DNA of 48,690 nt. Source: Clostridiales bacterium (GTDB lineage: Bacteria > Bacillota > Clostridia > Peptostreptococcales > Acidaminobacteraceae). Every line of letters starts with the position of its first letter. The first letter of the stretch is position 1. The DNA is taken from positions 1 through 48,690 of the forward strand of contig JAIOSU010000197.1 of the NCBI GenBank assembly GCA_021107455.1. Reading direction: 5' to 3'. Shown piece by piece: positions 40,833 to 48,690 of the stretch. The notes beneath the pieces are model-generated. The model ran no database searches, was not told the DNA's origin, and worked only from the letters and a program-made list of their open reading frames with translations. Position numbers and translations under genes: made by a program.

Positions 40833-41685
40833 AGAATTGCAGTTACGACTTGAAAAAGTACTTGGTAAAGTCACAGACTCATGGGCATTCGAAGCAAAGA
40901 CCATTTTGCTTCATGTTCTTGAGATCACCCCAGTGGATTTGATCATGGACAAAGAAAAAGAAGCTCCAGATGAAAAAGTTGAAATGGCAGAAGCGATTGC
41001 TGTAAGAAGAATAGCAAACGAGCCACTTCAATATATTCTTGGGACGCAGGCTTTCATGGGACTGGATTTCTCAGTGGATGATAGTGTTTTGATTCCTAGA
41101 CCTGAAACTGAAGTGCTTGTGGAATGGGTGCTGGACCGAATCAAACCGATAAAAAATCCAAAAGTTCTGGACATAGGCACAGGTAGTGGTGCTATTGCCA
41201 TCTCCATAGCCCGATTGAACACATGGACCGATGTGTACGCATCGGATATATCCTCTTCTGCGCTGGAGAAAGCCAAGCAAAACGCTGTGTTCAACCACGT
41301 ATCGGGCAAGATTCGTTTCATTGAGAGCAATCTTTTTGTGGATGTGACCGAGAAGGACTTTGATCTGATTGTTTCCAATCCACCGTACATACCAGCAGTC
41401 GAGATCAATGGAATGCAAAAGGAAGTAGCGCTTTATGAACCTCATCTCGCACTTTTCGGTGGAGAGGACGGACTGGATTTTTATAAAAGAATTATTCCAG
41501 AGGCCTTATCTTTTTTGAAGGATGGGGGCATACTGGTATTTGAAGCTGGTCATGACCAAGCTGAAGCCATTGAGGCGATGCTTGTTGGTGCTGGTTATGA
41601 GGACGTGAATCATTTCAGTGATTTATGTGGTGTACCACGGTTTATATATGGTAAGAAAGCATTATGGAGGCATGAAAATGTTTGA
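40822..41685 (+). CDS. prmC: Peptide chain release factor N5-glutamine methyltransferase
   Basis: This 287-residue enzyme has an N-terminal helical domain (about 1-85), then a methyltransferase fold with [15 protein letters not shown] (about 116-130) and the substrate-gripping NPPY (about 187-190). It methylates the GGQ glutamine of release factors, and prfA lies directly downstream. Start overlaps the DUF1385 gene; end overlaps prfA by 8 bases. Confidence 0.95.
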   Translation: MKLRELQLRLEKVLGKVTDSWAFEAKTILLHVLEITPVDLIMDKEKEAPDEKVEMAEAIAVRRIANEPLQYILGTQAFMGLDFSVDDSVLIPRPETEVLVEWVLDRIKPIKNPKVLDIGTGSGAIAISIARLNTWTDVYASDISSSALEKAKQNAVFNHVSGKIRFIESNLFVDVTEKDFDLIVSNPPYIPAVEINGMQKEVALYEPHLALFGGEDGLDFYKRIIPEALSFLKDGGILVFEAGHDQAEAIEAMLVGAGYEDVNHFSDLCGVPRFIYGKKALWRHENV

Positions 41686-42748
41686 TAAGTTAGAATTTAT
41701 AGAAGAAAAATATGAGGAGCTTGGACACAAATTGTCCGATCCTGAAGTGATCAGCGATCAGAACACTTGGCAAAAGCTGATGAGAGAACACTCGGATATG
41801 ACGCCGATTGTTACAAAATACAAAGAGTTAAAAGCCGTAAAGCAAGGTATCCTGGAAGCGAAAGAGATGCTCAGGGAAAGCGATGAGGAAATGAGAGAGC
41901 TTGCAAAAGCTGAACTCATCGAACTCGAAAGTTCAATTGAAACCATCGAATTCGACCTAAAGAAGCTGCTGCTTCCAAAAGACCCGAACGACTCACGTGA
42001 TGTTATCCTCGAAGTGAGAGCTGGTGCAGGTGGTGACGAGGCAGGACTATTTGCCGCTGAATTGCTTAGAATGTACATCAGATATGCAGAGCGTAAACGT
42101 TGGAAAATCGAAGTGCTCAACACCAATGAAACGGGTGTTGGCGGTATAAAAGAAGCATCCGTTTTGATTCAAGGTGCCGGTGCCTACTCAAAAATGAAGT
42201 ATGAGAGCGGTACGCATCGTGTACAAAGAATTCCTCAAACGGAATCCGGTGGTAGAATCCATACCTCCACAGCTACAGTAGCTGTTTTGCCTGAAGTGGA
42301 TGACGTTGAAATCGATATCAAACAAAATGATCTCAGAATAGATGTTTTCAGATCGTCAGGTAATGGTGGACAAAGTGTCAACACAACAGATTCAGCTGTA
42401 AGAATCACGCATTTGCCTTCTGGGCTTGTTGTAAGTTGCCAGGACGGTAAATCGCAACGCACCAATAAGGAAAAAGCAATGCAAGTGCTTAAGGCACGTT
42501 TATATGAAATGGAACTGAACAAGCAAAATGACGAAATCGCTGAGCAGAGAAGAAGCCAAGTTGGAACAGGTGATAGAAGTGCAAAAATCAGAACTTATAA
42601 TTTCCCACAAGCACGTATCACCGACCACAGAATTCCTATCACGCTTTACAAACTTGAGCATTTCATGGACGGAGAAATCGATGAGATGATTGACGAACTC
42701 AGTACGTTTTTCCAAGCGGAAGCGTTAAAAACGTTGGAAGCACAGTAA
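41678..42748 (+). CDS. prfA: Peptide chain release factor 1
   Basis: This is a 356-residue RF1. Domain 3 contains the invariant GGQ in [16 protein letters not shown] (about 223-238), and [20 protein letters not shown] is the conserved block of domain 2/4. The standard C-terminus is present. ATG 41678 is 7 bases after TGGAGG; ATG 41672 is too close to that site. It recognises UAA and UAG. It is translationally coupled to prmC, its modifying enzyme. Confidence 0.96.
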   Translation: MFDKLEFIEEKYEELGHKLSDPEVISDQNTWQKLMREHSDMTPIVTKYKELKAVKQGILEAKEMLRESDEEMRELAKAELIELESSIETIEFDLKKLLLPKDPNDSRDVILEVRAGAGGDEAGLFAAELLRMYIRYAERKRWKIEVLNTNETGVGGIKEASVLIQGAGAYSKMKYESGTHRVQRIPQTESGGRIHTSTATVAVLPEVDDVEIDIKQNDLRIDVFRSSGNGGQSVNTTDSAVRITHLPSGLVVSCQDGKSQRTNKEKAMQVLKARLYEMELNKQNDEIAEQRRSQVGTGDRSAKIRTYNFPQARITDHRIPITLYKLEHFMDGEIDEMIDELSTFFQAEALKTLEAQ

Positions 42749-42758
42749 AAAAATCCCC

Positions 42759-42787
42759 TTGAAAAAACAAATTTACAGGAGTATACT
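42759..42787 (+). promoter_or_regulatory. Promoter of the cation:proton antiporter
   Basis: TTGAAA (42759-42764), 17 bases, TATACT (42782-42787). The transcript would begin near 42794, so the inverted repeat TTCA-GTGG ... CCAC-TTGAA (42790-42812) lies at its 5' end and could only form in part. The ribosome site GGGGGA (42814-42819) follows directly. Confidence 0.65.
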
Positions 42788-42823
42788 GATTCAGTGGGTT
42801 AAACCACTTGAATGGGGGATGTT

Positions 42824-43981
42824 ATGGAATCAAGTTATTTATTTATGTTACAACTGGCAATTGTGCTCTTTGCAGCGCATGTTGCCGGTGTGATCAGTGA
42901 AAAATTAAAACAACCAGCTGTCATGGGACAAATTCTTGTGGGTTTGCTCTTTGGGGCGGGATTGATGGATAAAACAGAGTTGATTGAGCAATTTGCCCAA
43001 ATAGGTGTTGTGTTCCTCATGTTTATCGCAGGACTCGAGACAGATGTCAAGGAACTGATGGCATCCATCAAGTCATCTTCTTTGATTGCGCTTGGAGGGA
43101 TTATCGTTCCGGCTACGCTCGTGTTTATAGGTATCATGATATTTTTTCCGAATCAGTCCATGGTTGTGGCCTTGTTTCTGGGTATAGTATCCACAGCCAC
43201 TTCGGTCAGCATTTCTGTGCAAACACTTAGGGAGATCAAACAACTGAGAACCAAACAAGGGCTCATGATTCTGGGAGCCGCCATCATAGATGACGTCGCA
43301 GGGATTATATTACTGACTCTTCTTGTTGGACTTGTAAAACCCGGTGCTTCAAGTTCTCTAGCTATGGTATCTCTTAAAATAGTAGCTTTCTTTGCATTAG
43401 TATACGGTGTTGGTTTCATTGTGATCAAATTGCTTAAGAAACTTAATGTCGATACAGACAGTGATGATAAAATCATCACGCTTTCAATTATACTGTGTTT
43501 CATACTTGCTTTCATGTCCGAAGAATTTGGTGTTGCAGCCATCACTGGTGCCTATTTTGCAGGAATCATTTTTTCAATGACATCTTTCAAACACAGGGTA
43601 TCGCATGACGTCAACAAAGTTGCCACTTTTCTTTTTACACCTGTTTTCTTCGTCAGCATCGGCATGGACATCGATCTCAAAGCCGCACTCACAGCAGTGG
43701 GGGTAGGTTCGGTATTGATTGTCGCTGGTGTGCTTGGAAAAGTCATCGGTTGTGGAATGGGTGCGAAGTTATCTGGATTTGATAGCAATCAATCGCTTCA
43801 AATCGGTGCCGGAATGGTGCCAAGAGCTGAAGTCGCCATCATCGTCGCCAATCTTGGTCTTCAGATGGCAATTTTAAGTGAAAAGGAAATGGCTGCCGCA
43901 GTGTTGATGGTACTTGTCACGACACTTATGACTCCATCTCTCTTGAAATGGACTTTCACAAGAGTAAAAACTGCGACGTAA
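42824..43981 (+). CDS. CPA2-family cation:proton antiporter (KefB/NapA/GerN-like)
   Basis: This is a 385-residue membrane protein with about 12-13 segments. LKQPAVMGQILVGLLFGAGL (about 28-47), GVVFLMFIAGLETD (about 64-77) and AAIIDDVAGIILLTLL (about 149-164) with the paired Asp residues of the ion site identify the CPA2 exchanger domain. No TrkA-N/C regulatory domain is attached. It exchanges Na+ or K+ for H+; the ion is not decidable. ATG 42824 follows GGGGGA; ATG 42812 lacks a site. It sits inside the housekeeping run with its own promoter and terminator, a likely later insertion. Confidence 0.9.
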   Translation: MESSYLFMLQLAIVLFAAHVAGVISEKLKQPAVMGQILVGLLFGAGLMDKTELIEQFAQIGVVFLMFIAGLETDVKELMASIKSSSLIALGGIIVPATLVFIGIMIFFPNQSMVVALFLGIVSTATSVSISVQTLREIKQLRTKQGLMILGAAIIDDVAGIILLTLLVGLVKPGASSSLAMVSLKIVAFFALVYGVGFIVIKLLKKLNVDTDSDDKIITLSIILCFILAFMSEEFGVAAITGAYFAGIIFSMTSFKHRVSHDVNKVATFLFTPVFFVSIGMDIDLKAALTAVGVGSVLIVAGVLGKVIGCGMGAKLSGFDSNQSLQIGAGMVPRAEVAIIVANLGLQMAILSEKEMAAAVLMVLVTTLMTPSLLKWTFTRVKTAT

Positions 43982-44001
43982 ATTAAATCATTCAATTCTA
44001 G

Positions 44002-44030
44002 AAGCAGTCTAATTAGACTGCTTTTATTTT
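44002..44030 (+). terminator. Terminator after the antiporter
   Basis: AAGCAGTCT (44002-44010) / AGACTGCTT (44015-44023), a perfect 9-bp stem with tetraloop AATT, then TTATTTT. Confidence 0.8.
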
Positions 44031-44048
44031 AGGGTAAAGGTGAAATCG

Positions 44049-45146
44049 ATGAATAAAGAGACTTATATCATTAAAATTGATCCGGAGAACATGGAAGAGC
44101 AACTCGCTTACGCAGGTAAACTTTTATCTGATGGAAAAACGGTTGCGTTTCCTACTGAAACGGTTTACGGGCTTGGTGCCAATGCGCTAAGCGAATCGGC
44201 AGTTGATGCCATTTATGAAGCAAAGGGTCGTCCTTCGGACAACCCATTGATTGTACACATCGCCAGGCTAGATATGCTGGATGAACTCGCAGAGGAGATC
44301 AAACCATACGCTAAAATTCTCATGGAAGCCTTCTGGCCTGGACCGATCACCTTTGTGGTCAAGAAGAAAGCGCATGTACCTTATAAAGTCACTGGTGGAC
44401 TTGAAACGGTTGGCGTAAGAATGCCGAGCCATCCAGTGGCTCTAAAGCTGATTGACCTCTCCGGGGTCCCTGTTGCGGCACCTTCCGCAAATCTATCTGG
44501 TAAACCGAGCCCAACGGATGTAAAGTATGTCCTGAAGGATATGATGGGTCGCGTGGATTGTATAGTAGATGGTGGGGATTCCCATGTCGGTCTTGAGTCC
44601 ACAGTGCTTGATGTGACTGGTGATGTTCCGGTCATACTCAGACCAGGCAAGATCACGCGTGAAATGATAGTGGAAATCGTAGGTGCTTGTGAAGTCGATC
44701 CGGCACTTGACAATAAAAGTGAACATGATCTCGCGCCGAAATCACCGGGCATGAAATATAAACACTACGCACCGGATGCTCAGGTCAGTGTTTACTCTGG
44801 CGATCGCATGACAGTCATAAAAACTTTCTATAACAGGATAATTGAAGTGATCGAATCAGGAATGAGTATAGGTGTGATGATATTTGACGAAGATGCACTG
44901 GTGCTTGAAAAATTGCTTGAAAAAGATGAGATATTCATGCGAAGCAGCGATAAACTCCACCTCATGAGAGAGGGCAGTTCAAAAGAGCTAGATACGTTTG
45001 CAAGAAATCTTTTCAAAGATTTAAGAAAACTTGATGAGGTAGGTGTGGACGTTATTTTAGTTCATGGGGTCAGTGAAAATGCGCTCGGACACGCCATTAT
45101 GAATCGTCTGGAAAAAGCATCTGAAGGACGTGTGTTCAAAATTTAA
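44049..45146 (+). CDS. tsaC: L-threonylcarbamoyladenylate synthase (Sua5 type)
   Basis: This is a 365-residue protein with the YrdC domain at about 15-205 (VAFPTETVYGLGANAL, KGRPSDNPLIVH, FWPGPITFV, SANLSGKPSPT) and a C-terminal Sua5 domain at about 235-365 reached through PKSPGMKYKHYAP. It makes threonylcarbamoyl-AMP for the t6A modification of tRNA. The long Sua5 form is standard for Firmicutes (YwlC). ATG 44049 follows AAAGGTG; GTG 44040 is nearer that site and less likely. Confidence 0.93.
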   Translation: MNKETYIIKIDPENMEEQLAYAGKLLSDGKTVAFPTETVYGLGANALSESAVDAIYEAKGRPSDNPLIVHIARLDMLDELAEEIKPYAKILMEAFWPGPITFVVKKKAHVPYKVTGGLETVGVRMPSHPVALKLIDLSGVPVAAPSANLSGKPSPTDVKYVLKDMMGRVDCIVDGGDSHVGLESTVLDVTGDVPVILRPGKITREMIVEIVGACEVDPALDNKSEHDLAPKSPGMKYKHYAPDAQVSVYSGDRMTVIKTFYNRIIEVIESGMSIGVMIFDEDALVLEKLLEKDEIFMRSSDKLHLMREGSSKELDTFARNLFKDLRKLDEVGVDVILVHGVSENALGHAIMNRLEKASEGRVFKI

Positions 45147-45217
45147 TTTGATTTTTAGGGTCCAAATCATTATAATGTATAGGGAAATTAAGTCTAATAA
45201 ATGTGTGGAGGTGTCTG

Positions 45218-45664
45218 ATGAAAGTTGCTCTAGGTTCGGATCATGGCGGATTTAATCTCAGGTTGACGATTAAGGCCCATCTCGAACAAAAAGGTTATGA
45301 GGTAATTGACTTTGGAGTGGATAAAAAGGAGTCTGTGGATTATCCGGATTATGCCCTCAAAGTAGCCGAATCTATTACGTCAGGTGAATGTGAACTCGGC
45401 GTTTTGGTCTGTGGCACGGGACTTGGAATCTCAATCGCTGCGAACAAAGTCAAAGGAATCATCGCAGCACCTGTAAGCGATACATTCAGTGCTGAAATGG
45501 CAAGATGTCACAACAACGCCAACATTATAGCTCTTGGAGAACGTGTTGTCGGTGAGGGATTAGCACTAAAAATCGTAGACACTTTTTTCGAAGCGACTTT
45601 TGAAGGTGGAAGACATGAAACACGCGTGAATAAAATCAAGGCGATTGAAGCCAAATATCTGTGA
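45218..45664 (+). CDS. rpiB: Ribose-5-phosphate isomerase B / sugar-phosphate isomerase RpiB
   Basis: This 148-residue enzyme has the RpiB/LacAB fold: [12 protein letters not shown] with the Asp-His pair, VDYPDYA, the anion loop [14 protein letters not shown] with the catalytic Cys, and [18 protein letters not shown]. It interconverts ribose- and ribulose-5-phosphate. ATG 45218 follows TGGAGGTG. 11 bases before upp: one operon. Confidence 0.94.
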   Translation: MKVALGSDHGGFNLRLTIKAHLEQKGYEVIDFGVDKKESVDYPDYALKVAESITSGECELGVLVCGTGLGISIAANKVKGIIAAPVSDTFSAEMARCHNNANIIALGERVVGEGLALKIVDTFFEATFEGGRHETRVNKIKAIEAKYL

Positions 45665-45675
45665 AGGGGTGCAAA

Positions 45676-46305
45676 ATGAGTAAAGTATATGAAATGAATC
45701 ATCCATTAATTCAGCATAAATTGAGTTTGATCAGAGACAAGAATACGGGTTCCAAAGAATTCAGAGAGCTTGTCAAAGAGGTTTCAATGCTTCTCGCATA
45801 TGAAGTGACTAGAGATTTGTCGGTTCAGGATGTTGAGATTGAGACTCCAATCTGTAAAACGACTACAAAGATGCTTTCTGGAAGAAAATTAGGAATTGTT
45901 CCTATTTTAAGAGCGGGACTCGGAATGGTTGATGGCTTTTTAAATCTTTTGCCGGCGGCGAAAGTTGGCCATGTAGGACTTTACCGTGATCCTGAAACTC
46001 TCGAACCAGTTGAATATTACTGCAAACTGCCTACTGATGTCAGTGAGAGAGATTTGATTGTTGTTGATCCAATGCTTGCAACAGGCGGTTCCGCAAATGC
46101 GGCAATCCAGTTCATCAAGGACAAAGGCGCAATCAACATCAAATTCGTTTGTCTGATCGGATGTCCTGAAGGCATCAAAGCAGTCCAAACTATGCATCCT
46201 GATGTAGACATCTACATCGCACACATCGATGAGAAACTAAACGATCATGCATACATCGTACCAGGTCTTGGCGATGCTGGTGACCGTTTATTCGGTACAA
46301 AATAA
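45676..46305 (+). CDS. upp: Uracil phosphoribosyltransferase
   Basis: This 209-residue salvage enzyme has [20 protein letters not shown] (about 77-96), the PRPP loop [16 protein letters not shown] (about 130-145) and the uracil-binding end [17 protein letters not shown]. It converts uracil and PRPP to UMP. ATG 45676 follows GAAGGGG. Length is standard. Confidence 0.97.
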   Translation: MSKVYEMNHPLIQHKLSLIRDKNTGSKEFRELVKEVSMLLAYEVTRDLSVQDVEIETPICKTTTKMLSGRKLGIVPILRAGLGMVDGFLNLLPAAKVGHVGLYRDPETLEPVEYYCKLPTDVSERDLIVVDPMLATGGSANAAIQFIKDKGAINIKFVCLIGCPEGIKAVQTMHPDVDIYIAHIDEKLNDHAYIVPGLGDAGDRLFGTK

Positions 46306-46319
46306 AGTAGAGGTGTTTT

Positions 46320-47345
46320 ATGTATATACCTGCGATTATTGCAGGTTTGATCAGCTTTCTTTTAACACCACAAGTGATCAAGCTGGCACATCGATTTGGA
46401 GCTATTGACATTCCAAAAGACGAGAGGCGCGTCCATTCAAAGCCGATACCGCTCTGGGGAGGCCTGGCAATTTTTTCTGGGTTCTTCGTGAGTATGTTTC
46501 TGTTTGCCAATATCGAGCCATTCAAACTGATGGGATTATTCATTGCATCCTTAATAGTACTCATTACAGGAATGATAGATGATGTCAAGCCACTTGGTGC
46601 GAAAGGTAAGCTCATGATGCAAATCATTGCTGCCATCGTTCTTGTTACGGCTGGATTTGAGATCAAATATTTCACAAACTATTTTGCTGATTCAGGCTAC
46701 ATCATGCTGGGTGCGTTTTCACTACCCATTTCAATTATTTGGATCGTCGGAGTCACAAACACTGTGAATCTCATTGATGGACTGGATGGTCTTGCGGCGG
46801 GGATTTCCGCCATTGCGGCCATAACACTCAGTTACATCGCTATGATCAATCTCAGATATGATGCCGCCATGATCACACTCATACTCGCGGGAAGCTCGAT
46901 CGGATTTTTACCATTCAACTTCAATCCCGCAAAAATTTTCATGGGAGATGCGGGTGCACTTTTCCTTGGTCTTGTGCTCTCTGCTGTATCCATCGATGGA
47001 GCGCTCAAAGGTGCCACTGCCCTCACTGTGGTCGTACCAATCCTTGCTCTTGGAGTGCCGATCTTTGACACTACATTTGCAATACTCAGAAGAAAAATCA
47101 ATCGAAAACCCATTATGGAAGCTGATCGAGGGCATCTTCACCATCGTCTGCTTTCGCTGGGTTTCAATCAAAAAAAAGCCGTTCTCGCCATGTACTTGAT
47201 CAGTGCGCTTCTCGGCGGCGGAGCCATAGAACTTTTAAAGGAAAACTGGATCCCTGCCGGCATATTGCTTGGGATAGCGGTTGTTGTTGTCATCATTCCC
47301 ATCAATAGGTCTCTTTGGCTTGAAAAAAAGAACACATTGGAGTAA
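46320..47345 (+). CDS. tagO: Undecaprenyl-phosphate GlcNAc-1-phosphate transferase (TagO/WecA)
   Basis: This is a 341-residue polyprenyl-phosphate transferase with about ten membrane segments. Signature parts: DERRVHSKPIPLWGGLAIF (about 37-55), the metal-binding aspartates in GMIDDVKPLG (about 83-92), NLIDGLDGLAAG (about 143-154) and GDAGALFLG, and the late DRGHLHHRL loop characteristic of WecA/TagO. It starts wall teichoic acid or other secondary polymer synthesis on undecaprenyl phosphate, the type of polymer that SLH proteins bind. Followed 3 bases later by the epimerase that supplies ManNAc. Confidence 0.93.
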   Translation: MYIPAIIAGLISFLLTPQVIKLAHRFGAIDIPKDERRVHSKPIPLWGGLAIFSGFFVSMFLFANIEPFKLMGLFIASLIVLITGMIDDVKPLGAKGKLMMQIIAAIVLVTAGFEIKYFTNYFADSGYIMLGAFSLPISIIWIVGVTNTVNLIDGLDGLAAGISAIAAITLSYIAMINLRYDAAMITLILAGSSIGFLPFNFNPAKIFMGDAGALFLGLVLSAVSIDGALKGATALTVVVPILALGVPIFDTTFAILRRKINRKPIMEADRGHLHHRLLSLGFNQKKAVLAMYLISALLGGGAIELLKENWIPAGILLGIAVVVVIIPINRSLWLEKKNTLE

Positions 47346-47348
47346 ATC

Positions 47349-48467
47349 ATGATAAAAGTACTCACGCTTTTCGGAACCAGACCAGAAGCCATCAAAATGG
47401 CCCCACTTGTGAAAGTGCTGGAGCAGGATCCTGAGATCAACTCTGTAGTTTGCGTCACTGCCCAACATAGACAAATGCTCGATCAGGTTTTGGACGTTTT
47501 TAATATTGTACCAGACCATGACCTCAACCTCATGCAGCACGGCCAGACACTCACTGAAATCACTGCACGTGTCCTTGAGAGTGTGCAGTCTGTTCTTGCG
47601 AGTGAAAAACCTGATATTGTTCTGGTGCATGGTGATACGACAACGACTCTAGCTGGAGCACTTGCCGCTTTTTATGAGCAGATTCCGGTAGGACATGTAG
47701 AGGCTGGACTTAGAACCGGTAACATCTACAGCCCATATCCAGAAGAGATGAACCGTATGCTTGCCTCAAGGCTTGCCACGATTCATTTTGCTGCAACTGA
47801 TGGGAATGTCGAAAATCTCGTCCGTGAAGGCATAAGCAAGGAAAAAATTGTAAAAACAGGAAATACAGTCATCGATGCTTTGATTTCGGTCATCAAACCT
47901 GATTATAAGTTCAATGATGCTGTCTTGGATGGCATCGACTATAAGGGCAAGAAGGTAATTCTTGTAACTGCCCATAGAAGAGAGAACCTTGGTGAACCCA
48001 TGGTTCATATTTTCAGTGCGATCAGAACCATTGTGGAAAATTATCCGGATGTGGAAGTCGTATTTCCAGTTCATCTCAACCCAAAAGTGAGAGCTGCAGC
48101 TGGCGAATATCTTTCAGGTCATTCTCGAATCCATCTCATAGAACCGCTCGAATATGAGCCTTTTGCCAACCTTATGGCCAAATCGTATTTGATCATGACG
48201 GATTCCGGAGGCATTCAGGAAGAGGCGCCGGCACTAGGGAAACCTGTAGTAGTACTTAGAACCGAAACCGAACGTCCTGAAGCAGTTGAAGCAGGGACGG
48301 TCGTTGTTGCGGGCGTTGATAGAGACACCATCATTGAAATGACTTCGCGTCTGATTTCAGATGCAAAATACTATGTGGCGATGTCTGAAGCGGTGAACCC
48401 TTATGGGGATGGTAGAGCTTGTGAAAGGATTGTCAAATTTATCAAAATGTGGAAATTCAAAGGTTAA
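47349..48467 (+). CDS. mnaA: UDP-N-acetylglucosamine 2-epimerase (non-hydrolysing)
   Basis: This 372-residue GT-B-fold enzyme contains LFGTRPEAIKMAPLVK at the start, VHGDTTTTLAGALAAFYEQI, GHVEAGLRTGN with the catalytic region, PEEMNR, and the late LMTDSGGIQEEAP and VLRTETERPEA. It makes UDP-ManNAc from UDP-GlcNAc for wall polymer assembly, matching TagO upstream. Intact length. Confidence 0.95.
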   Translation: MIKVLTLFGTRPEAIKMAPLVKVLEQDPEINSVVCVTAQHRQMLDQVLDVFNIVPDHDLNLMQHGQTLTEITARVLESVQSVLASEKPDIVLVHGDTTTTLAGALAAFYEQIPVGHVEAGLRTGNIYSPYPEEMNRMLASRLATIHFAATDGNVENLVREGISKEKIVKTGNTVIDALISVIKPDYKFNDAVLDGIDYKGKKVILVTAHRRENLGEPMVHIFSAIRTIVENYPDVEVVFPVHLNPKVRAAAGEYLSGHSRIHLIEPLEYEPFANLMAKSYLIMTDSGGIQEEAPALGKPVVVLRTETERPEAVEAGTVVVAGVDRDTIIEMTSRLISDAKYYVAMSEAVNPYGDGRACERIVKFIKMWKFKG

Positions 48468-48505
48468 AAAGGGTGCAATTGTTATAATTGCACCCTTTTC
48501 TTCGT
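48467..48505 (+). terminator. Terminator after mnaA
   Basis: A perfect 14-bp stem AAAAGGGTGCAATT (48467-48480) / AATTGCACCCTTTT (48486-48499) with loop GTTAT and T-rich tail. It ends the housekeeping run before the atp operon. Confidence 0.85.
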
Positions 48506-48575
48506 AATAATTGTACTAAAAAATTAATGGAGTTTGATATTATAGACTAGTAATTATTAAAGTGAGAGCAAAACT

Positions 48576-48690
48576 ATGAAGAAAAATCAAATGAGTGTCC
48601 TACAAAATCTTGCGGTTTTGTCACAAGTGGGCATTATGATGATCGTACCGATTATCGGAGGTGTTTTCATTGGCGATTGGCTGGACAGAA
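48576..48690 (+). CDS. AtpZ/AtpI-family protein, cut by window edge
   Basis: The first 38 codons are visible from ATG 48576 (weak GTGAGAG before it). SVLQNLAVLSQVGIMMIVPI, then IGGVFIGDWLDR, is the first helix and GxxxGxWLD motif of AtpZ/AtpI proteins that precede atpB in F-type ATP synthase operons. They help Mg2+ supply and c-ring assembly. The rest lies past the window. Confidence 0.75.
   Translation, partial: MKKNQMSVLQNLAVLSQVGIMMIVPIIGGVFIGDWLDR

Overview
The window looks like chromosomal DNA of an anaerobic, low-GC, Gram-positive-type bacterium of the Clostridia. This is inferred from four things: the rho-rpmE-tdk-DUF1385-prmC-prfA-tsaC-rpiB-upp-tagO-mnaA-atp gene order; a bcd-etfB-etfA electron-bifurcation set; lysine-fermentation genes (kal, kce); and SLH and DUF3787-type small proteins. 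I see no tRNA, rRNA, CRISPR array, transposase or phage gene. Base and codon use look even throughout, so this reads as core chromosome with a few accessory inserts.

Layout. 0-5.6 kb is a patchwork of short units: a DUF1836 regulator (cut by the window edge), hemolysin III, a GNAT-CHAD fusion, a 50-residue DUF3787 protein behind a perfect Fur-box sequence, a BusR-like GntR/RCK_C regulator, a CofE-like ligase and a GNAT acetyltransferase with operator-like repeats. 5.6-9.0 kb is an overlapping signalling operon (PAS histidine kinase, REC-HD-GYP phosphodiesterase, RluF). 9.1-12.1 kb is a zinc-uptake operon znuA-znuC-znuB-zur whose promoter lies in a 19-bp palindrome. 12.1-16.4 kb holds an SLH-CAP surface protein, a MATE pump and a CaCA cation exchanger behind a yybP-ykoY (Mn2+) riboswitch. 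16.6-20.0 kb is a degenerate methyltransferase-like gene and a NitT/TauT-type ABC importer. 20.1-23.1 kb is bcd-etfBA behind a Rex-type operator.

23.6-30.3 kb (minus strand) is one tightly packed envelope operon: hydrolase, membrane-anchored MurF-like ligase, Ddl, OmpR-type regulator, histidine kinase with almost no extracellular domain, and a zinc-ribbon/AMIN-like membrane protein. 30.4-35.4 kb carries an SLH protein, pyrG behind an attenuator-like leader, and kal-kce. 35.4-37.4 kb holds several small hairpins and a copper-amine-oxidase-N/transglutaminase-like gene broken by a one-base frameshift. 37.5-48.7 kb is the conserved housekeeping run from rho to the first gene of the ATP synthase operon.

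Working together: Kal makes crotonyl-CoA and Bcd-EtfAB reduces it, which fits amino-acid (lysine) fermentation under redox control. Metal homeostasis appears at three points (Fur box, Zur-type palindrome, Mn riboswitch). Envelope growth appears in the MurF/Ddl/two-component operon, TagO/MnaA and the SLH proteins. The most notable finds are the frameshifted gene at 35.6-37.4 kb, the Rex and Fur boxes, the Mn riboswitch on a CaCA exchanger, the GNAT-CHAD fusion, the Ddl/MurF/two-component operon and an unidentified pyrG leader. No completely new multi-gene system can be proven from sequence alone; the envelope operon is the best candidate.
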